Below are positions 35,961 to 48,281 of a stretch of DNA of 64,000 bases, one piece after another. The notes beneath the pieces were generated by a model. That model was given only the letters and a program-made list of their open reading frames with translations. It was not told the DNA's origin and ran no database searches. Location: the NCBI RefSeq assembly GCF_000001735.4, contig NC_003071.7:2801001-2865000 (forward strand), written 5' to 3'. Position numbers and translations under genes: made by a program. Positions within the stretch are counted from its first letter, which is position 1. Each line of letters opens with the position of its first letter. The DNA is from Arabidopsis thaliana. Lineage: Eukaryota > Streptophyta > Magnoliopsida > Brassicales > Brassicaceae.

Positions 35961-36000
35961 CATTTAATAAAAACCAACCGATTTGACCAAAAAAAAAAAA

Positions 36001-37300
36001 GGATTGTTACCAAAGAACAATCTTAGAAGCAAATGTGAAGTTTGGGTGAAATAAGAATATTCATAACACTCTAACAAATATGTGAAAAAGTCAAACGTGT
36101 TATTTGGTTTGATACATAATGACTTGAGTGATTTTCAATCAACTCCAAGTCGTGGAGGGAAAAATATATTATATACTTTTTATCGATGATTAACACTAAA
36201 GATGGGCTTTGAATCTATTTAAGAAATTCAAAGGAAAAGTTGAAAATAAATTAGATAAGACAATAAAGATTCTCTGATCAGATCATGGTGGAGATTATAA
36301 ATCAAATGAATGATTTTTGTTGCACATATGGAAACATTCATCAAACTAAAACACTTTATCCTTTGTTACAAAAACAGAGGTACCAAAAGATAAAAATATA
36401 ATACTTAAAGAGATGATGAATTTTATGTTAATCGATTCAGGTGCACCACCTAATCTATGGGGTGAAGCTATTCTCACTGCTAATTCAATCTTGAATAGGA
36501 TCCCTCATAAGAAGAATTCTAAAACTCTATATGAGATGTGGATAAAATTAAGACCCATTCACATAAAGTGTGGAGCTGTCTTGTAAAGGTAATACATTTA
36601 CCTAACAAAACTATTATAGGACCAAAAACGGTGGATTGCGTGAACATCGGTCCTTCGGAAAATAGTATAGCCTATAGAGTTCATCAATCTAATAGGCAAA
36701 GTTAAATATGAACATTGAATTAAATGAGGCTTAGCTCTTTGAGGATGTGTTTCCATACAAAAAATGTAGAAAAACAAGTACTAAACATGTATGTGAGACA
36801 ATGAATGTGCCTCAAAGATTCAAGAACAAGAAAATGAACTAAGAAGAAGTAAAAGAGCAAAAAGAGCTAACGATTTTGGAACGGACTTTATGACATATTT
36901 GAGTGAATATGGATGTCAAACATAAAAGGCTGTAATCGAGTCATCATATGCACCTTATTGGAAAGAGACAATTAAGAGTGAAGTTGAATCCATTTTGAGT
37001 AATCATACATGGGAATTGATTGATTATTGACATAAATGGATATTCACAAAGAAGTGAAGACCATATGGTACGATGAAAAATATAAAGCAAGACTAGTGGC
37101 GAAAGGATTTTGTCAAAAGGATGGTCTTGATTTCTTTGATACATATTCTCTCGTGACTAGAATCCCTTCTATGAGATTCTTAATTGCAGTTCGGCCATAT
37201 ATGAACTAGAAATTCATCAAATAGATGTTAAAACATCATTCTTTAATGGTGAACTAGATGAAAAAATAGATATGGAATAATCCTAAGGCTTTACAGTCAA
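36001..37300 (+). pseudogene. Copia polyprotein remnant, part 2 (after the LINE)
   Basis: The Copia reading continues after the LINE. An integrase-like segment (LIHNDLSDFQSTPSRGG near 36111-36160) comes first. It is followed by the PPNLWGEA-like block near 36450 and an integrase C-terminal LPNKTIIGPKT near 36600. Reverse transcriptase follows, with IKSEVESILSNHTWEL near 36970-37015, then a YKARLVAKGFCQKDGLDFFD-like block near 37080-37140, split by indels. The catalytic YVDD region and RNase H are missing; the remnant ends at about 37300. Confidence 0.75.
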
Positions 37301-37794
37301 AGAGAAAGAGAAGAGTATGCTTGGAGGTTTGACCAGCCTATTTTCTCACATAACCACATGGATAAAATCTTAGAACAAAATACGGACTTTGCAAACCCGT
37401 ATGTTTGAGGCAAATGCCTAGAAGGCAAATACTTAGTTTTCAAAAAGCAAAATGAAAAGTCCTCCTTGGGTTTAAATATAAGGTTTAAAAGCCTCCTCGA
37501 GCAAATGAATAGGTTTAAAATAGTAAGTTTGATAGAGTATGAAAATAAGATGAAACAAGCTCCATTTAAAGTGGACGCAACCACTAAGAATCAATATTCA
37601 TCTCTAGATCACCCAAGGTAGATGGGTTTGGAAGGGTTCCACTTTTAATTCTTTCTCGTTCTAGATCTTTGGGGTCAACAACAAGAGCCGGAGTGAGGGG
37701 GACTTTGGGAGGGGTGTCTTCAAAATCGGCAGCTCTTCCTTGGTCTAAATTCAGAAAAATAAATAAATTACTAATAATCAATGGAAGTATAAAG
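37301..37794. other. unassigned stretch with one short minus-strand ORF
   Basis: A 65-codon minus-strand ORF at 37584-37781 (includes RAADFEDTPPKVPLTP and DPKDLERERIKSG) has ordinary protein-like composition and could be the start of a Gag-type protein of an element truncated by the insertion at 37795. I do not recognise a family. The rest has no clear gene. Confidence 0.3.
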
Positions 37795-40633
37795 TGATAT
37801 GATCCTATTTTTACTGCTTTTAGCTATGATTTACGTATAGGTTTTAGAGTCTATTTGTTATTTCTAGAGTCTTTTCTAGTCATTTTCAGGTCTTTACCTG
37901 TTTGAGATTCATTTGGAGATAATGGAGGATTCTAGAGGAAAACAGAGAATTTATGGTGCTGAAGAAATCCGGAGACAAAAATGCATGTAGGTGCCGAGCG
38001 ACACCAATACTTGACGACAATTCAATTGCGCAACCTATTGATGTTTTGAAGATTTCCAAATTCGGCCCATAACTTTCCCTTATTACTAAAGAAGGCCCAT
38101 CACGTTTTAGAAACTTATATATTGATTTTTATGGTCATTGTTTAGACGTAACTCTTATTCTCTATTCTGTACTTGGGAGCAAAACCCTGTGGAGACTCCC
38201 TTTAGAGAAGATCTTTCTAAACTCTATTCTTTTATTGTTTCTTACATTGATTTCTTATTCGAACATGTTTTGTTCTTTGATAATCATGTCTGAGTAGTTC
38301 TCTTGTTGGGTTTAGGGATTCTCAATTAGGGATTTGGATGAATTAGTAGATCGAAAACTCTGTTAGGATAATATAATTAGAATTCTTCATCTTAGATTAT
38401 TTTTAATGCTAGTTGTAGAGTAATTAACTAGAACCTGATTTTAGGTTAATAGGTATGCCCACCATAGGTATCTATTACTGGAACTATCTTAGATGAGCCT
38501 TGTATTTGACGTTTTTCTTTTATTTTTCTCGCTTACCCCGAATTTGAATGCCACTAGGGACAGTGTCGTTTAAGTTTGGGGGAGGCACTTACTAACTACG
38601 TTTTTCTTTTTGAGTCTTATTCTTACTCTTATTTTTCTTATTTTCTTGAGTCGTTTTATTGAGTCAAAGTTTTGTAAGGAATTATGATCTTCATTCTTTA
38701 GATTATTGCCTGGTTGATTAATGCTACAGGTTCGACTCAAACCGACTATTGAAAAATCTAGATGGCAAACCAACAGTCTTGAGGATATGCTAGTTTCCAA
38801 CACAACACTAAGGCTGGAGCTAATCTCACTGCTCTTCCTTTTACCTCTTCAAACGGTTAGTATTCATAGATCTCGACTCCTTGTTCATACATGATAATGA
38901 GACCCATGTGATAAAGAAAAAGTGTTCTTCTCCCTTGATAAAAAATAATAATAATGAGAGATTAACAGGATTTTCAGATAGTGTATAGGGGTAGGAATGT
39001 TTCCTATGACCCCATTATTATACATTATCTTGAATGATCAATTACAAAGGTTGGAAAAATGTTGATGGTGTCGATCCAGTATGCGAGTTCCCTTTTGTTT
39101 ACTCTCTAAAAATAATAAGTCTGGGGAGCAAAAGAACACCAAGGAAAAAAAAATATAAAGAATGGTCGATTTATCATGGTATAGTACAGGAATGAGTCTA
39201 AAAGGATCTTGAATGTTAGCTTGTTTGATAGAACTCAGCAATGAAAGCCTAGTAGATATAGTTGTGGAACTTAGCTATGGAATCTACAATGTTTCGTAAG
39301 CTTGCAGAGAAGTACATGTTGGTTAGGATTTGATTAGAACTGCTAGGCATATAGATTTGGTTAGAATGATCATGGCAATAGACTATAGAATGTTGGGAGT
39401 TTCTTTGTTTTCAAACCTCTTCCACGGGTTCGGCTTTTGTGTTTTGCTTGAGGTCAAGCAAAATCTAAGTTTGGAGGAGTTGATATAACCCTATTTTTAC
39501 TGCTTTTAGCTATGATTTACGTATAGGTTTTAGAGTCTATTTGTTATTTCTAAAGTCTTTTCTAGTCCTTTTCAGGTCTTTATATGTTTGAGATTCATTT
39601 GGAGATAATGGAGGATTCTGGAGGAAAACTGAGAATTTTTATGCTTCTGAAGAAACCCGGAGACGAAAATGCACGTAGAACTTATTGATGTCAAGCGACA
39701 CCAATACCTGATGGCAATTAAATTGCACAACTTATTGATGTTTTGAAGATTTCCAAAGTTGGCCTAGAACTTTCCCTTATTTTTAAAGAAGGCCCATCAC
39801 GTTTTAGAAACTTATATATTGATTTTTATGGTCATTGTTTAGACCTAACTCTTATTCTCTATTATGTACTTGGGAGCAAAACCCTGTGGAGACTCCCTTT
39901 AGAGAAGATCTTTCTAAACTCTATTCTTTTATTGTTTCTTACATTGATTTCTTATTCAAACATGTTTTGTTCTTTGATAATCATGTCTGAGTAGTTCTCT
40001 TGTTAGGTTTAGGGATTCTCAATTAGGGATTTGGATGAATTAGTAGATCGAAAACCCTGTTAAGATAATGTATTTAGAATTCTTCATCTTAGATTGTTTT
40101 TAATGTTAGTTCTAGAGTAATTAACTAGAACCTGATTTTAGGTTAATAGGTATGCCCACCATATTTATCTATTACTCGAATTATCTTAGATGAGCCTAGT
40201 ATTTAGATGCCTGCTAGCGTCGATTACTTAGACTTATTAAACTTGATTATAATGCTTGCTTAGTTCTAGGGATTTACAAGAGAGCTGGGATCAATACTAT
40301 TAAGCATAGTAAGTTTCGCGGAACACCACCGGTTAGACTATATTAGTGATATGAGTTCTAGGATGATTCGATAATATTCCTAATTTACTGCTAGATCTAC
40401 TATTTTTGATATTTCTTGAGAATTTCTCTAAGCCCGACGTTTTAATCATCTGAACCTTCAATCTCTTTTATTGCTTTCTTGTCTTGTCTTTTATTTTATA
40501 ATCTATTTGTTTAGCTTAATTCGAAACCTTAGTCTATTGTGTGATCTGAGAGCTTTGTGAAATTCGACCCTAAAGTACTACAATCGATCTCTTATTTGAG
40601 AGAGTGGTCTTAGGATTAATTTGACCCATATCA
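37795..40633 (+). mobile_element. internally deleted Athila-like element with perfect target duplication
   Basis: The element starts TGATATGATCC at 37795 and ends CATATCA at 40633, flanked by TAAAG on both sides (37790-37794 and 40634-40638). Its first LTR is truncated at about 38507 and joins directly to 3' internal DNA (38508-39480), which ends in the polypurine tract AAGTTTGGAGGAGT. The 3' LTR (39481-40633, 1153 bp) is complete and matches LTR 1 over its first 710 bp. All gag and pol sequence is gone. It is non-autonomous as it stands; the deletion arose before or after insertion. Confidence 0.9.
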
Positions 40634-41045
40634 TAAAGCAAGTTGGATTTATAAGTTTAGAGCCAAATAACTTACCAGGTATAGCCAATTCATGACCGGT
40701 CTCACAATATAATAGCAATCAAGCAACGAAAACTATGTAACTAATTGTTATCATGATATGTAATAAGTAATAACCAATCAACCAAAGTAACTTTAGTAAC
40801 AAGTTAAACAACAAAAAAGAAACACAACTTTTGGAAGACCGATATAATATTGGGCCTTCTCCTCAAGTTAGTCTCCACAGTTTGATATTGGAAGACTTTA
40901 GCTAATCAGCTCTAACGTATCTTCGAACTTTTCTCATTAAGAGTGATTATTCCCCTGATTGTTGTACCTTAGTACATAGAGTTCTAATTTCCCATTTCTA
41001 AAACCATAATTTTTTCTTTTCCGTCTAAACACTTATTGTATTAAT

Positions 41046-41208
41046 TTGAAGAATCGATATACAGAAGTTCTTTGAGCCAAAGAGGCGGAGAAACAGAATC
41101 AGCTAAGAACAATGGTTGATTATAGGTTAATCTAGCTAAGTGATGGGTTACCTTATTACATTCCCTTTTAACAAAATTGAAAGTATTTATGCAATTGTGT
41201 AGATAACT
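41046..41208 (-). pseudogene. LINE-type RNase H C-terminal fragment
   Basis: On the minus strand a short open reading contains INTFNFVKRECNKVTHHLAR and ends ADSVSPPLWLKELLYIDSSN followed by a stop. The VKRECNKVTHHLAR text is typical of the C-terminal end of RVT_3-type RNase H domains in plant LINEs or small domesticated copies. No start or upstream domain remains. The surrounding 40639-41045 and 41209-41474 contain no other recognisable gene. Confidence 0.55.
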
Positions 41209-41474
41209 TCAATGTAACAATGCCACCATGTAAATAACGCTTGGAGACCAAAAAACCTATATATCCGTTCACCTTGACCGTTTATTAATTCCTCGAGACC
41301 CTATTGCTGATTCACTGGCACCTACACTAGTCCTCTAACAAGGCCTAAGTTTGACAAAAAAAAAAAAGCTATAGTATTACTTAATAGTATTTTGATAAAT
41401 TAAGACAAATGTCCTGAGGGGGAAAAAAAGGGAAACAATTGTAACTAGAAATATAGAAAAATATATATAAATAG

Positions 41475-42212
41475 TTAGGGTTTCTTGAGGACTTTGCCGG
41501 CGATAAGAGCAGCTTCCATGACAATGGAGATGACATCAATCACTTCATCAGCGTCGCATTTGTTACCTTTGAACGTCGGTTGCTTCTTCTGGCTGAAATT
41601 GTTCATGCAGTTAATGAACTTCTGACTACACTCTTGGCTTAGATAATCATCTACGCATAAAAACAAAAATTAATCAAAATTGTAACACTTTTATATGAAA
41701 TATAAGGTAAAAGTGGGACTAGATATAGAGTGTATGTGAATAATTACTATTCTTGGATTGGACACAAGCATCATGTTTCATGCAACAAGAATCAAGACCA
41801 TCACAAGGTCTCTCACCAGGACATCCACTGTAAAGTAGTCCACAGTACTTCCCATACCTCAGAAATGGAGGCACTGTCCAATTTTACACGTTCTTTTGGT
41901 CATGTTTATACAAAAATTTTCAGACATATGTGAATTTATTACCAAGCTTAGAGTTAGAGATTGTTCACCTGAACAAAACTCTGATTCACATTTCCGGCTA
42001 CATTCTTTAGTCTACCAAGACAATTCAAAACCAAGTGACCTATCAGTATAAACCGGATCTAAACCAAAAAAGATATATCAATGATCATGACCGGTTAAGA
42101 GTTGACTAACCAAGGAAATGGAGGGATGTATGAGCTGAACACCGACGTTAAGTGCCGAGACAGAGACAGAGAAGAATAAAAGGAAAGAGAAAAGTATGAT
42201 CGGAGCCGCCAT
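41475..42212 (-). CDS. PLA2-ALPHA: secretory phospholipase A2 alpha (four exons)
   Basis: Exons are 42111-42212, 41969-42011, 41748-41873 and 41475-41650; every intron is GT-AG and the parts join to 148 codons. Residues 1-20 form a signal peptide (MAAPIILFSFLLFFSVSVSA). YGKYCG (55-60) is the calcium loop and DSCCMKHDAC (76-85) holds the catalytic His82-Asp83 pair. Twelve cysteines match the plant secretory PLA2 family. The enzyme releases sn-2 fatty acids from phospholipids in the secretory system; in Arabidopsis PLA2-alpha is linked to Golgi trafficking and to MYB30 regulation. The protein looks intact. No clear TATA box is seen. Retrotransposons lie on both sides. Confidence 0.95.
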
Positions 42213-43764
42213 AGTTGAACTGGAAAGCTCGGAAAGTGAGAAGAATATATTTGTTGGTTTTGGTGAAAATGAAGTGAGTTAGAAGAAGGTAGAAGACGAA
42301 TAGTCTGTGACTCTGTCTCTTTGTCTTCTTATGTCTCGTGACTCATTTGTTTCGTATGGCTAATAATGTGATTTTCCATATTTCCCACATACATAAATAT
42401 CTTGAAGACTTGAACTATCAAACAATATATAACATTTTTTTTTTCTTCACATAATTAAACTAATTATATCTTGAACTACAATGCAATACAGCTCATGATC
42501 AATTATTTTCTTTATTTTTTCAACAATCAACATTACTATAATAGTCTTTTTTGATAATAACACAATAAAGTTTTATCAGACAAAATTGCTTAACCGGGTT
42601 AATTGGTAGGTAAAGGGCAATCATGAAGTGGACAGTAGTATCTAATTAGGAAACCTCGTTTGATTAAATCAGATCACGGTGTATATTTCTTTTTGATTTT
42701 TCGTTAATGAATTCTTACTTTAGGAAGAAATTTCTCTATACTTCATTCTATTTATTTATTTGGAATATTTAGAGTTTTTTAATATATCTCCTTGAGTGTT
42801 TTGTTTACCTAAAACTATTGTATAACATCTTATATAGTCATATAAATGAAAGTTGGCCGACTCTCTACATATGAATAAAACATCATGACACTAGTGAGTG
42901 CTACAATGTCATTCTCAATTAATATCAATTTTTTTTGAACAACTTATTAATATCATTAAAAAACAACAGAACTTAGTGTTCAAAAATTAAAATTTTCACA
43001 TTGCATTGAATCATCCATTTATTCCACTCTTAACTAAATATCTTCATTTAAAAGAAAAAAAATATAAAAACTTATGTTTATGTATCAAACACTATTTTCA
43101 TTTTACTTTTCTTATTTTGCTATTTTTTTAGTAGTCATTATTTGATAACAACTAGAAATTTTTGTGTATTGCAACTTAGTTGTTTGCTACTTCATCTTTC
43201 TTAGTTTAGTAATTGTAACTTAGTCTTTTCTTATTATTACATTTTTTTGTCTACACGATATGGTCTTTTTGTGCTTTATGATAAAGTGATAACATTAATA
43301 ATGACATGCATATTTTTGTAAGTAATGGTCTTTTGAGACGTTAGATATACCAAAAAATTCAATATACGACATTCTCTCCAATATGGCTATATACAAATGC
43401 AAAGAGAGAAACCTAAAAGTGTTGACCTAAAAGACTGTTTAATTTTTGCATCGATTTTTCTCTTTCATCTGAAAACTTTTAAAGCAAATGAGTAGTTAGT
43501 TATACATTTGTTATTTAAATTATGTCAATCCAATTCTTAGCCATGAGCTTATCATGATTTGATTGGAATACTAGATTAGGAGAAAATACATGGAACAATA
43601 AATTGTTTGCTTAAAATCAAGTTAGGCAACTTTCAAATCAAATCTATATATACATTTTTGCAACACTTTTATGAAATAAATCTTCAAGTTGGAACTTATT
43701 TACAAAGAATATCATTGGTATTAATTATTAGTAATTAATTAATAATTCTAATTACTAGCATTTC
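42213..43764. other. AT-rich intergenic DNA upstream of PLA2
   Basis: No coding sequence, repeat family or LTR edge is recognised. The first few hundred bases (minus-strand view) must hold the PLA2 promoter and 5' leader; a CAAATATATTC stretch near 42240-42252 is too close to the start codon to be a confident TATA box. Confidence 0.5.
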
Positions 43765-44325
43765 TGTACAAATCGGACTTGATTCGCAACTCACTATAGC
43801 TCCCCGATCACTCTCGTCACTCGTTTGATTACAAGAAAGAAATAAGACAGACGATTTTATGAGTTCAGACTCCAAATCGGAACCTTACGTCTCGCCGGAG
43901 GCTTTCTCCGGAATCCACTAAGCCACAAAGATTGTTACTCGGTTACAAGAATCTATCTCTTCTCTCTCTCTCTACTTTCTGTTACAAAACGAATCAATCA
44001 CAGAAGAAAACAGAGCTCGGGTTATAAAGCTGATTCTCAACTTTATTCGTACTCACGTGTGGGTCCCATGTGCTAAATTTGACTAACCCAAAACCGAATA
44101 CCCTCTTTCTTGTTTCGAGTCTTTCCTATACTTAGGATATTAATAGCATTGGGGTCACTTATTCACAATTCTCCACCTTGACCCTAATGACGTGACTTAG
44201 TTCTTGACTCCACCTCCGAACCTGATTCAACTTAACCAACTTTTAAACTTTGAGTACACTCACTCAACTACTTATCTCCTGAGTAAACCCACTCAGCTTC
44301 ATGTCTTGGGACTTAACCCCTCTTC

Positions 44326-47300
44326 TTAGTTCTCAGTAACTCTGAGCAACTCTAGAGCTTCCTGAAGCTTGCCCACCGGTACGACCTTCGTGAAGATATC
44401 AGCAGGATTGGTTTCTATAGCAATCTTCTTCATTCTTACTAAGCCATTGTAGATCAGCTCTCTAATGAAGTGATACTTGATCTCTATATGCTTCGTCCAT
44501 TCATGATGGACTATATTTTTAGCTAATGCAATGGCACTCTGCGAGTCACTGTAAATATCCACTGCTTCTTGCTCAAAACCAAGCTCATTCATGAGCCCTA
44601 ACAACCAAACTGCTTCCTTAGACGCATCTGTTAATGCCATACACTCAGCTTCTGTTGATGACAATGCTACCACTTTCTATAGACTAGACCTCCAACTAAC
44701 AACATTACCCACCTACAGTGAATACCACTCCTGAAGTTGACCTCCTCCCATCTTGATCTGCACCATGATCTAAAACACAGTAACCTTAAAATTATGAAAT
44801 CCCCTTTGTTACTGTATCATAACTTTCGCTTGAGTGAACCCTGAATATATCTGAGAACCCACTTGACTCCCTGCCAATGCTCTTTAAGTGGTTTACTCAT
44901 AAACCTGCAAACTAGACCAATAGAGTGTGCTAAGTCTGGTCTTGTACCTATCATGGCATACATGAGACTTCCCACTACGCTTTGATATGGAACAGCTCTC
45001 ATTGATTCATACTGACTCTTAGCTTCCTCATCTGTAGCAGACCTCAACTTGAAATGTATTCCCACTGGCATTAAAACAAGCTTAGACTGATCCATGTTAA
45101 ACGTTCCCAATAGTTTTGAAAGATAACCCTCCCGAGAGATAGAAAGGGTACATTTAAGTCTGTTTCTGTCTATTTCCATACCCAAGATCTTCTTTGCTTC
45201 ACCTAAGTCCTTCATTTCAAACTCAGATCCCAACAGTGCTTTGAGTTCACTTACATGCTTCATATTCTTGGAGGCAATAAGAATGTCATCTACGTATAGC
45301 AACATGAACACATAATCACCGTCTGCATATTTCTTAAAGTACACACAACTGTCGTATGAGCTCCTCTCATAGTTATGAGCCTCCATGAAATCATTGAACC
45401 TGGTGTTCCATTGTCTGGGTGATTATTTCAAGCTATACAGAGATCTTTGTAACAGACACACTTTATCTAGATTCTTCTCATCAATGAGCCTTCTAGCTGC
45501 TCCATGAATATTGTTTCATCCAAAAATCCATGGAGAAACGCCGTTTTGACATCCATTTGCTAAAGCTCCATGTCAAAATGAGTTACCATACTCAGTAAAA
45601 ATCTGATGGAGACATGTTTCACTATAGAGGAAAAGATCTCTTGATAGTCTATTCCCTTTCTGTGAATACCCTTTAGCTACAAGTCTGGCCTTGAACCTGG
45701 GACCCTCAACTCCTGCTATTCCAGCCTTCCTCTTGAACACCCACTTACAACCAATAGGTTTCTGTTGTTTGTTCCTTTCCACCAATATCCAGGTTTTATT
45801 CTTCATGAGAGATTCCATCTCCTCATCTGACGCTTTGATCCATTTATCTTGATCAGCATCTTCTAAAGCTTCCTGAAAACTTCCTTGTTCTGACTTTCCT
45901 CCATCTTCAATGACTAAATAAGCATACCCAGCAACTTCTTCTAGCTCAATCTCATCTGTTGTTGTCTCGTTAGTATTCTGTTCAGGTGTGGTTTCTCCAC
46001 CTTGAACAATAGCTCCACTCTACAATGAGTCCTTCTTCGCTCTATCTGTTCCTGCATTTTAACAAGCACACTCATCAGTAGATAAATCAAACGGGTTAGA
46101 GGACATACCTGATTTCTCTTGAGCTATAACATCTTTGTACATCACTTTCTCCTTGAAGACCACATTTCTGCTAATCATGCATCTCTGATCTTCTAGTAAC
46201 CATACTCTAAAACCTTTCACGCCTTCGGGATAACCAGTGAAGATGCCTCTTTTTTCCCTAGGATTCAGTTTCCCTTCATCTGAGTGAATAAACACTAGAC
46301 ATCCAAATCTTCTGAGTCCTAACATGTCTGGAATAGCTGAAGTCCATCTCTCTTTTGGGATCTGGAAATCAATCGTTGATGATGTTGTTCTATTAATTAG
46401 GTACAAAGACGTTGAAGCTGCTTCAGCCCAGAACTTCTAACCAAGACCACTCTCACTCAGCATGCTTCTCACATTCTTCATTATAGTCCTCTTAAGTCTT
46501 TCAGCAACTCCGTTTTGTTGCAATGTATAGGTGCATGTCCTGTGTCTCACCATTCCTTCTTGTTTGCAGAAGTCATTGAACTTGTGATTGCAGAATTCTA
46601 GACCATTATCAGTACGCAACCTTTTCACCTTTCTCTCACTCTGAACCTCAACCATCTTCTTTCACAGTACAAACGCATCAAACGCTTCATCTTTGGTTCT
46701 GAGGAAATATATACAAACCTTCCTAGACCAGTCATCAGTCAACGTGAGAAAATACTGACATTTTATCGAGGCTAAAAGGCACATTGGGTGATCCCCACAA
46801 ATCTGAGTGCACAGAATCTAGCTTCTCCTTAGTAATATGTTGAACTTGCCCAAAGCTCACTTTATGTGTTATACAAAAACACAATCTTCACATAACTTAA
46901 GACTTGAGACCTTATCCTTGCCAAAACATCCTTTCTTGGCCAGCTCATCTATTCCTTTCTATCCTACATGACCGAGCCTGCTATGTCATACCTGCATTAG
47001 ATCCATATCCGAATCTCCTGACTCAGCCACCATAGCTTCCGACTTCTTAGCTTCTCCTTGCAGGATGTATAAAGAAGCTCTTTGTGACCCTTTCATGAAC
47101 ACTGTATTTCCCTGCATTACCTCCAATACACCATCATTTCCCTCAAACACACATCCTTTTGCTTCTAGAGTACCCATCAGAATAAGATGCCGAGACATTC
47201 CAGGCATGTATCTTACATCATGTAACACAAATGTAGTCCCATCTATGTTGGCAAATCTCACTTTACTGATACCTTTTACCTCTGAAAATGAGTTATTTGC

Positions 47301-47460
47301 CATTCTAACTTTCCCGGAAGTCAACTCCTCAATCTCAATGAATATATCTCTTCTTGGTGTCATATGAAATGAACAACCAGTATCCATAATCCATTCATTC
47401 TGGTCAAGTCGATCCTCACTCAGATTTACCTCAGAAGCTACTAAACCAACCTAGTCTTGA
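44326..47460 (-). pseudogene. Copia pol part (protease, integrase, RT, RNase H), broken
   Basis: Order on the minus strand: protease with WIMDTGCSFHM at about 47395-47360; integrase with RTDNGLEF and QQNGVAER at 46437-46655; the integrase C-terminal block (RRFGCLVFIHSDEGKLNPR) at 46059-46406; reverse transcriptase with WVFKRKAG at 45573-45818 and YVDD within 44817-45386; RNase H with STEAECMALTDA at 44326-44673. A stop or frameshift separates each part, for example at 46436, 45387 and 44674, so the polyprotein cannot be made. Confidence 0.85.
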
Positions 47461-47693
47461 GCATCATCCTTTGCCAGCCTAGACGCACCTGCTTCTTGTG
47501 TGTTCCCACTTGACTTGTTCTTCTCTAGCCACTTATAGCATTGCCTTTTGAAATGATCCTCTTTGCCATATATCCAACATATCTTCTTGCCGTCTTGAGA
47601 TCTTGATCTTGAATTGTTATTCTGATTTCCTTTAACATGAAGACCTTGTGTTGCAGACCTTGAGCTTGAGTCTGCCTGGAACTCTAATTTTTT

Positions 47694-48281
47694 TTACTTA
47701 GATGCGCTTATCACCTCTTCAAGTTTTAAGCCTTCTCTTCCATATTTCAAGGTCTCCTTTAACATTTCATACTTGACTGGGAGAGAACTCAGAATCAAGA
47801 TCGCTTGTACTTCATCAGGAACTTGGATTTGCAAGTTACTTAGATCTGAGATCATCTTTAAGAACTCATCAATGTTCTCATCAAGTGACTTCGATTCTTG
47901 CATCCTATAGTTGTATACCTTGAGTTGCAAATACACATGATTTGGTAAAGTCTTTACCAGATATAATCTTTCCAGCAACATCCACGCTTTGGCTGCAGTC
48001 TTGCACTGATCGATCTTCCTCAATACCTTATCACCGACATTAAGAAAGATAATGTTCATAGCTTTCTCACATCGTTCAATCTTCTCAGTTTCTTCTTCGA
48101 TCCGCTTCTTCTTCTTCGTCGGATCTGCTTCATCTTCTTCTGACAGTGGTGGGAACGAAGCTTGTTCCACCAGAGTATCCTTCAAGCCTAGGATTCGAAG
48201 ATTAGAGAACATGCGTGTCTTCCAGAGAGAGAAGTCACCAGTTCCATCGAACACCGATATCTTGATCTTCGAGTTCGTCAT
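47694..48281 (-). pseudogene. Copia gag part
   Basis: A 195-codon reading starts at 48281 (MTNSKIKISVFDGTGDFSLW), a typical Copia Gag opening. It contains a lysine/glutamate-rich insert, KAWMLLERLYLVKTLPNHVY and the SLDENIDEFLKMISDL segment of UBN2-type Gag proteins. It ends with a stop at 47694, after which the knuckle (CWIYGKEDHFKRQC, first cysteine spacing altered) is in the next frame. It formed the particle core. A frameshift near 47694 now separates it from pol. Confidence 0.85.

Larger units (their letters stand above)
24883..36000 (+). mobile_element. LINE retrotransposon (L1-like), with nested LTR insertions
   Basis: A LINE of about 11.1 kb lies between the two halves of a Copia remnant and is flanked by a duplication of its target (AGGATTGTTACCAA) at 24869-24882 and 36000-36013. 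It ends in a poly(A) run at 35989-36000. Its ORF1 holds DUF4283 and zinc-knuckle-type sequence. Its ORF2 holds endonuclease, reverse transcriptase, a zinc-binding domain and an RNase H remnant. Two LTR insertions (26404-30332 and 31415-32663) account for about 5.2 kb, leaving a roughly 5.9-kb LINE, a usual length for plant L1 elements. Confidence 0.9.

Noticed and set aside
37297..37584. 95-codon minus-strand ORF
   Set aside because: Hydrophobic and cysteine-rich reading opposite AT-rich decayed DNA, with no motif.
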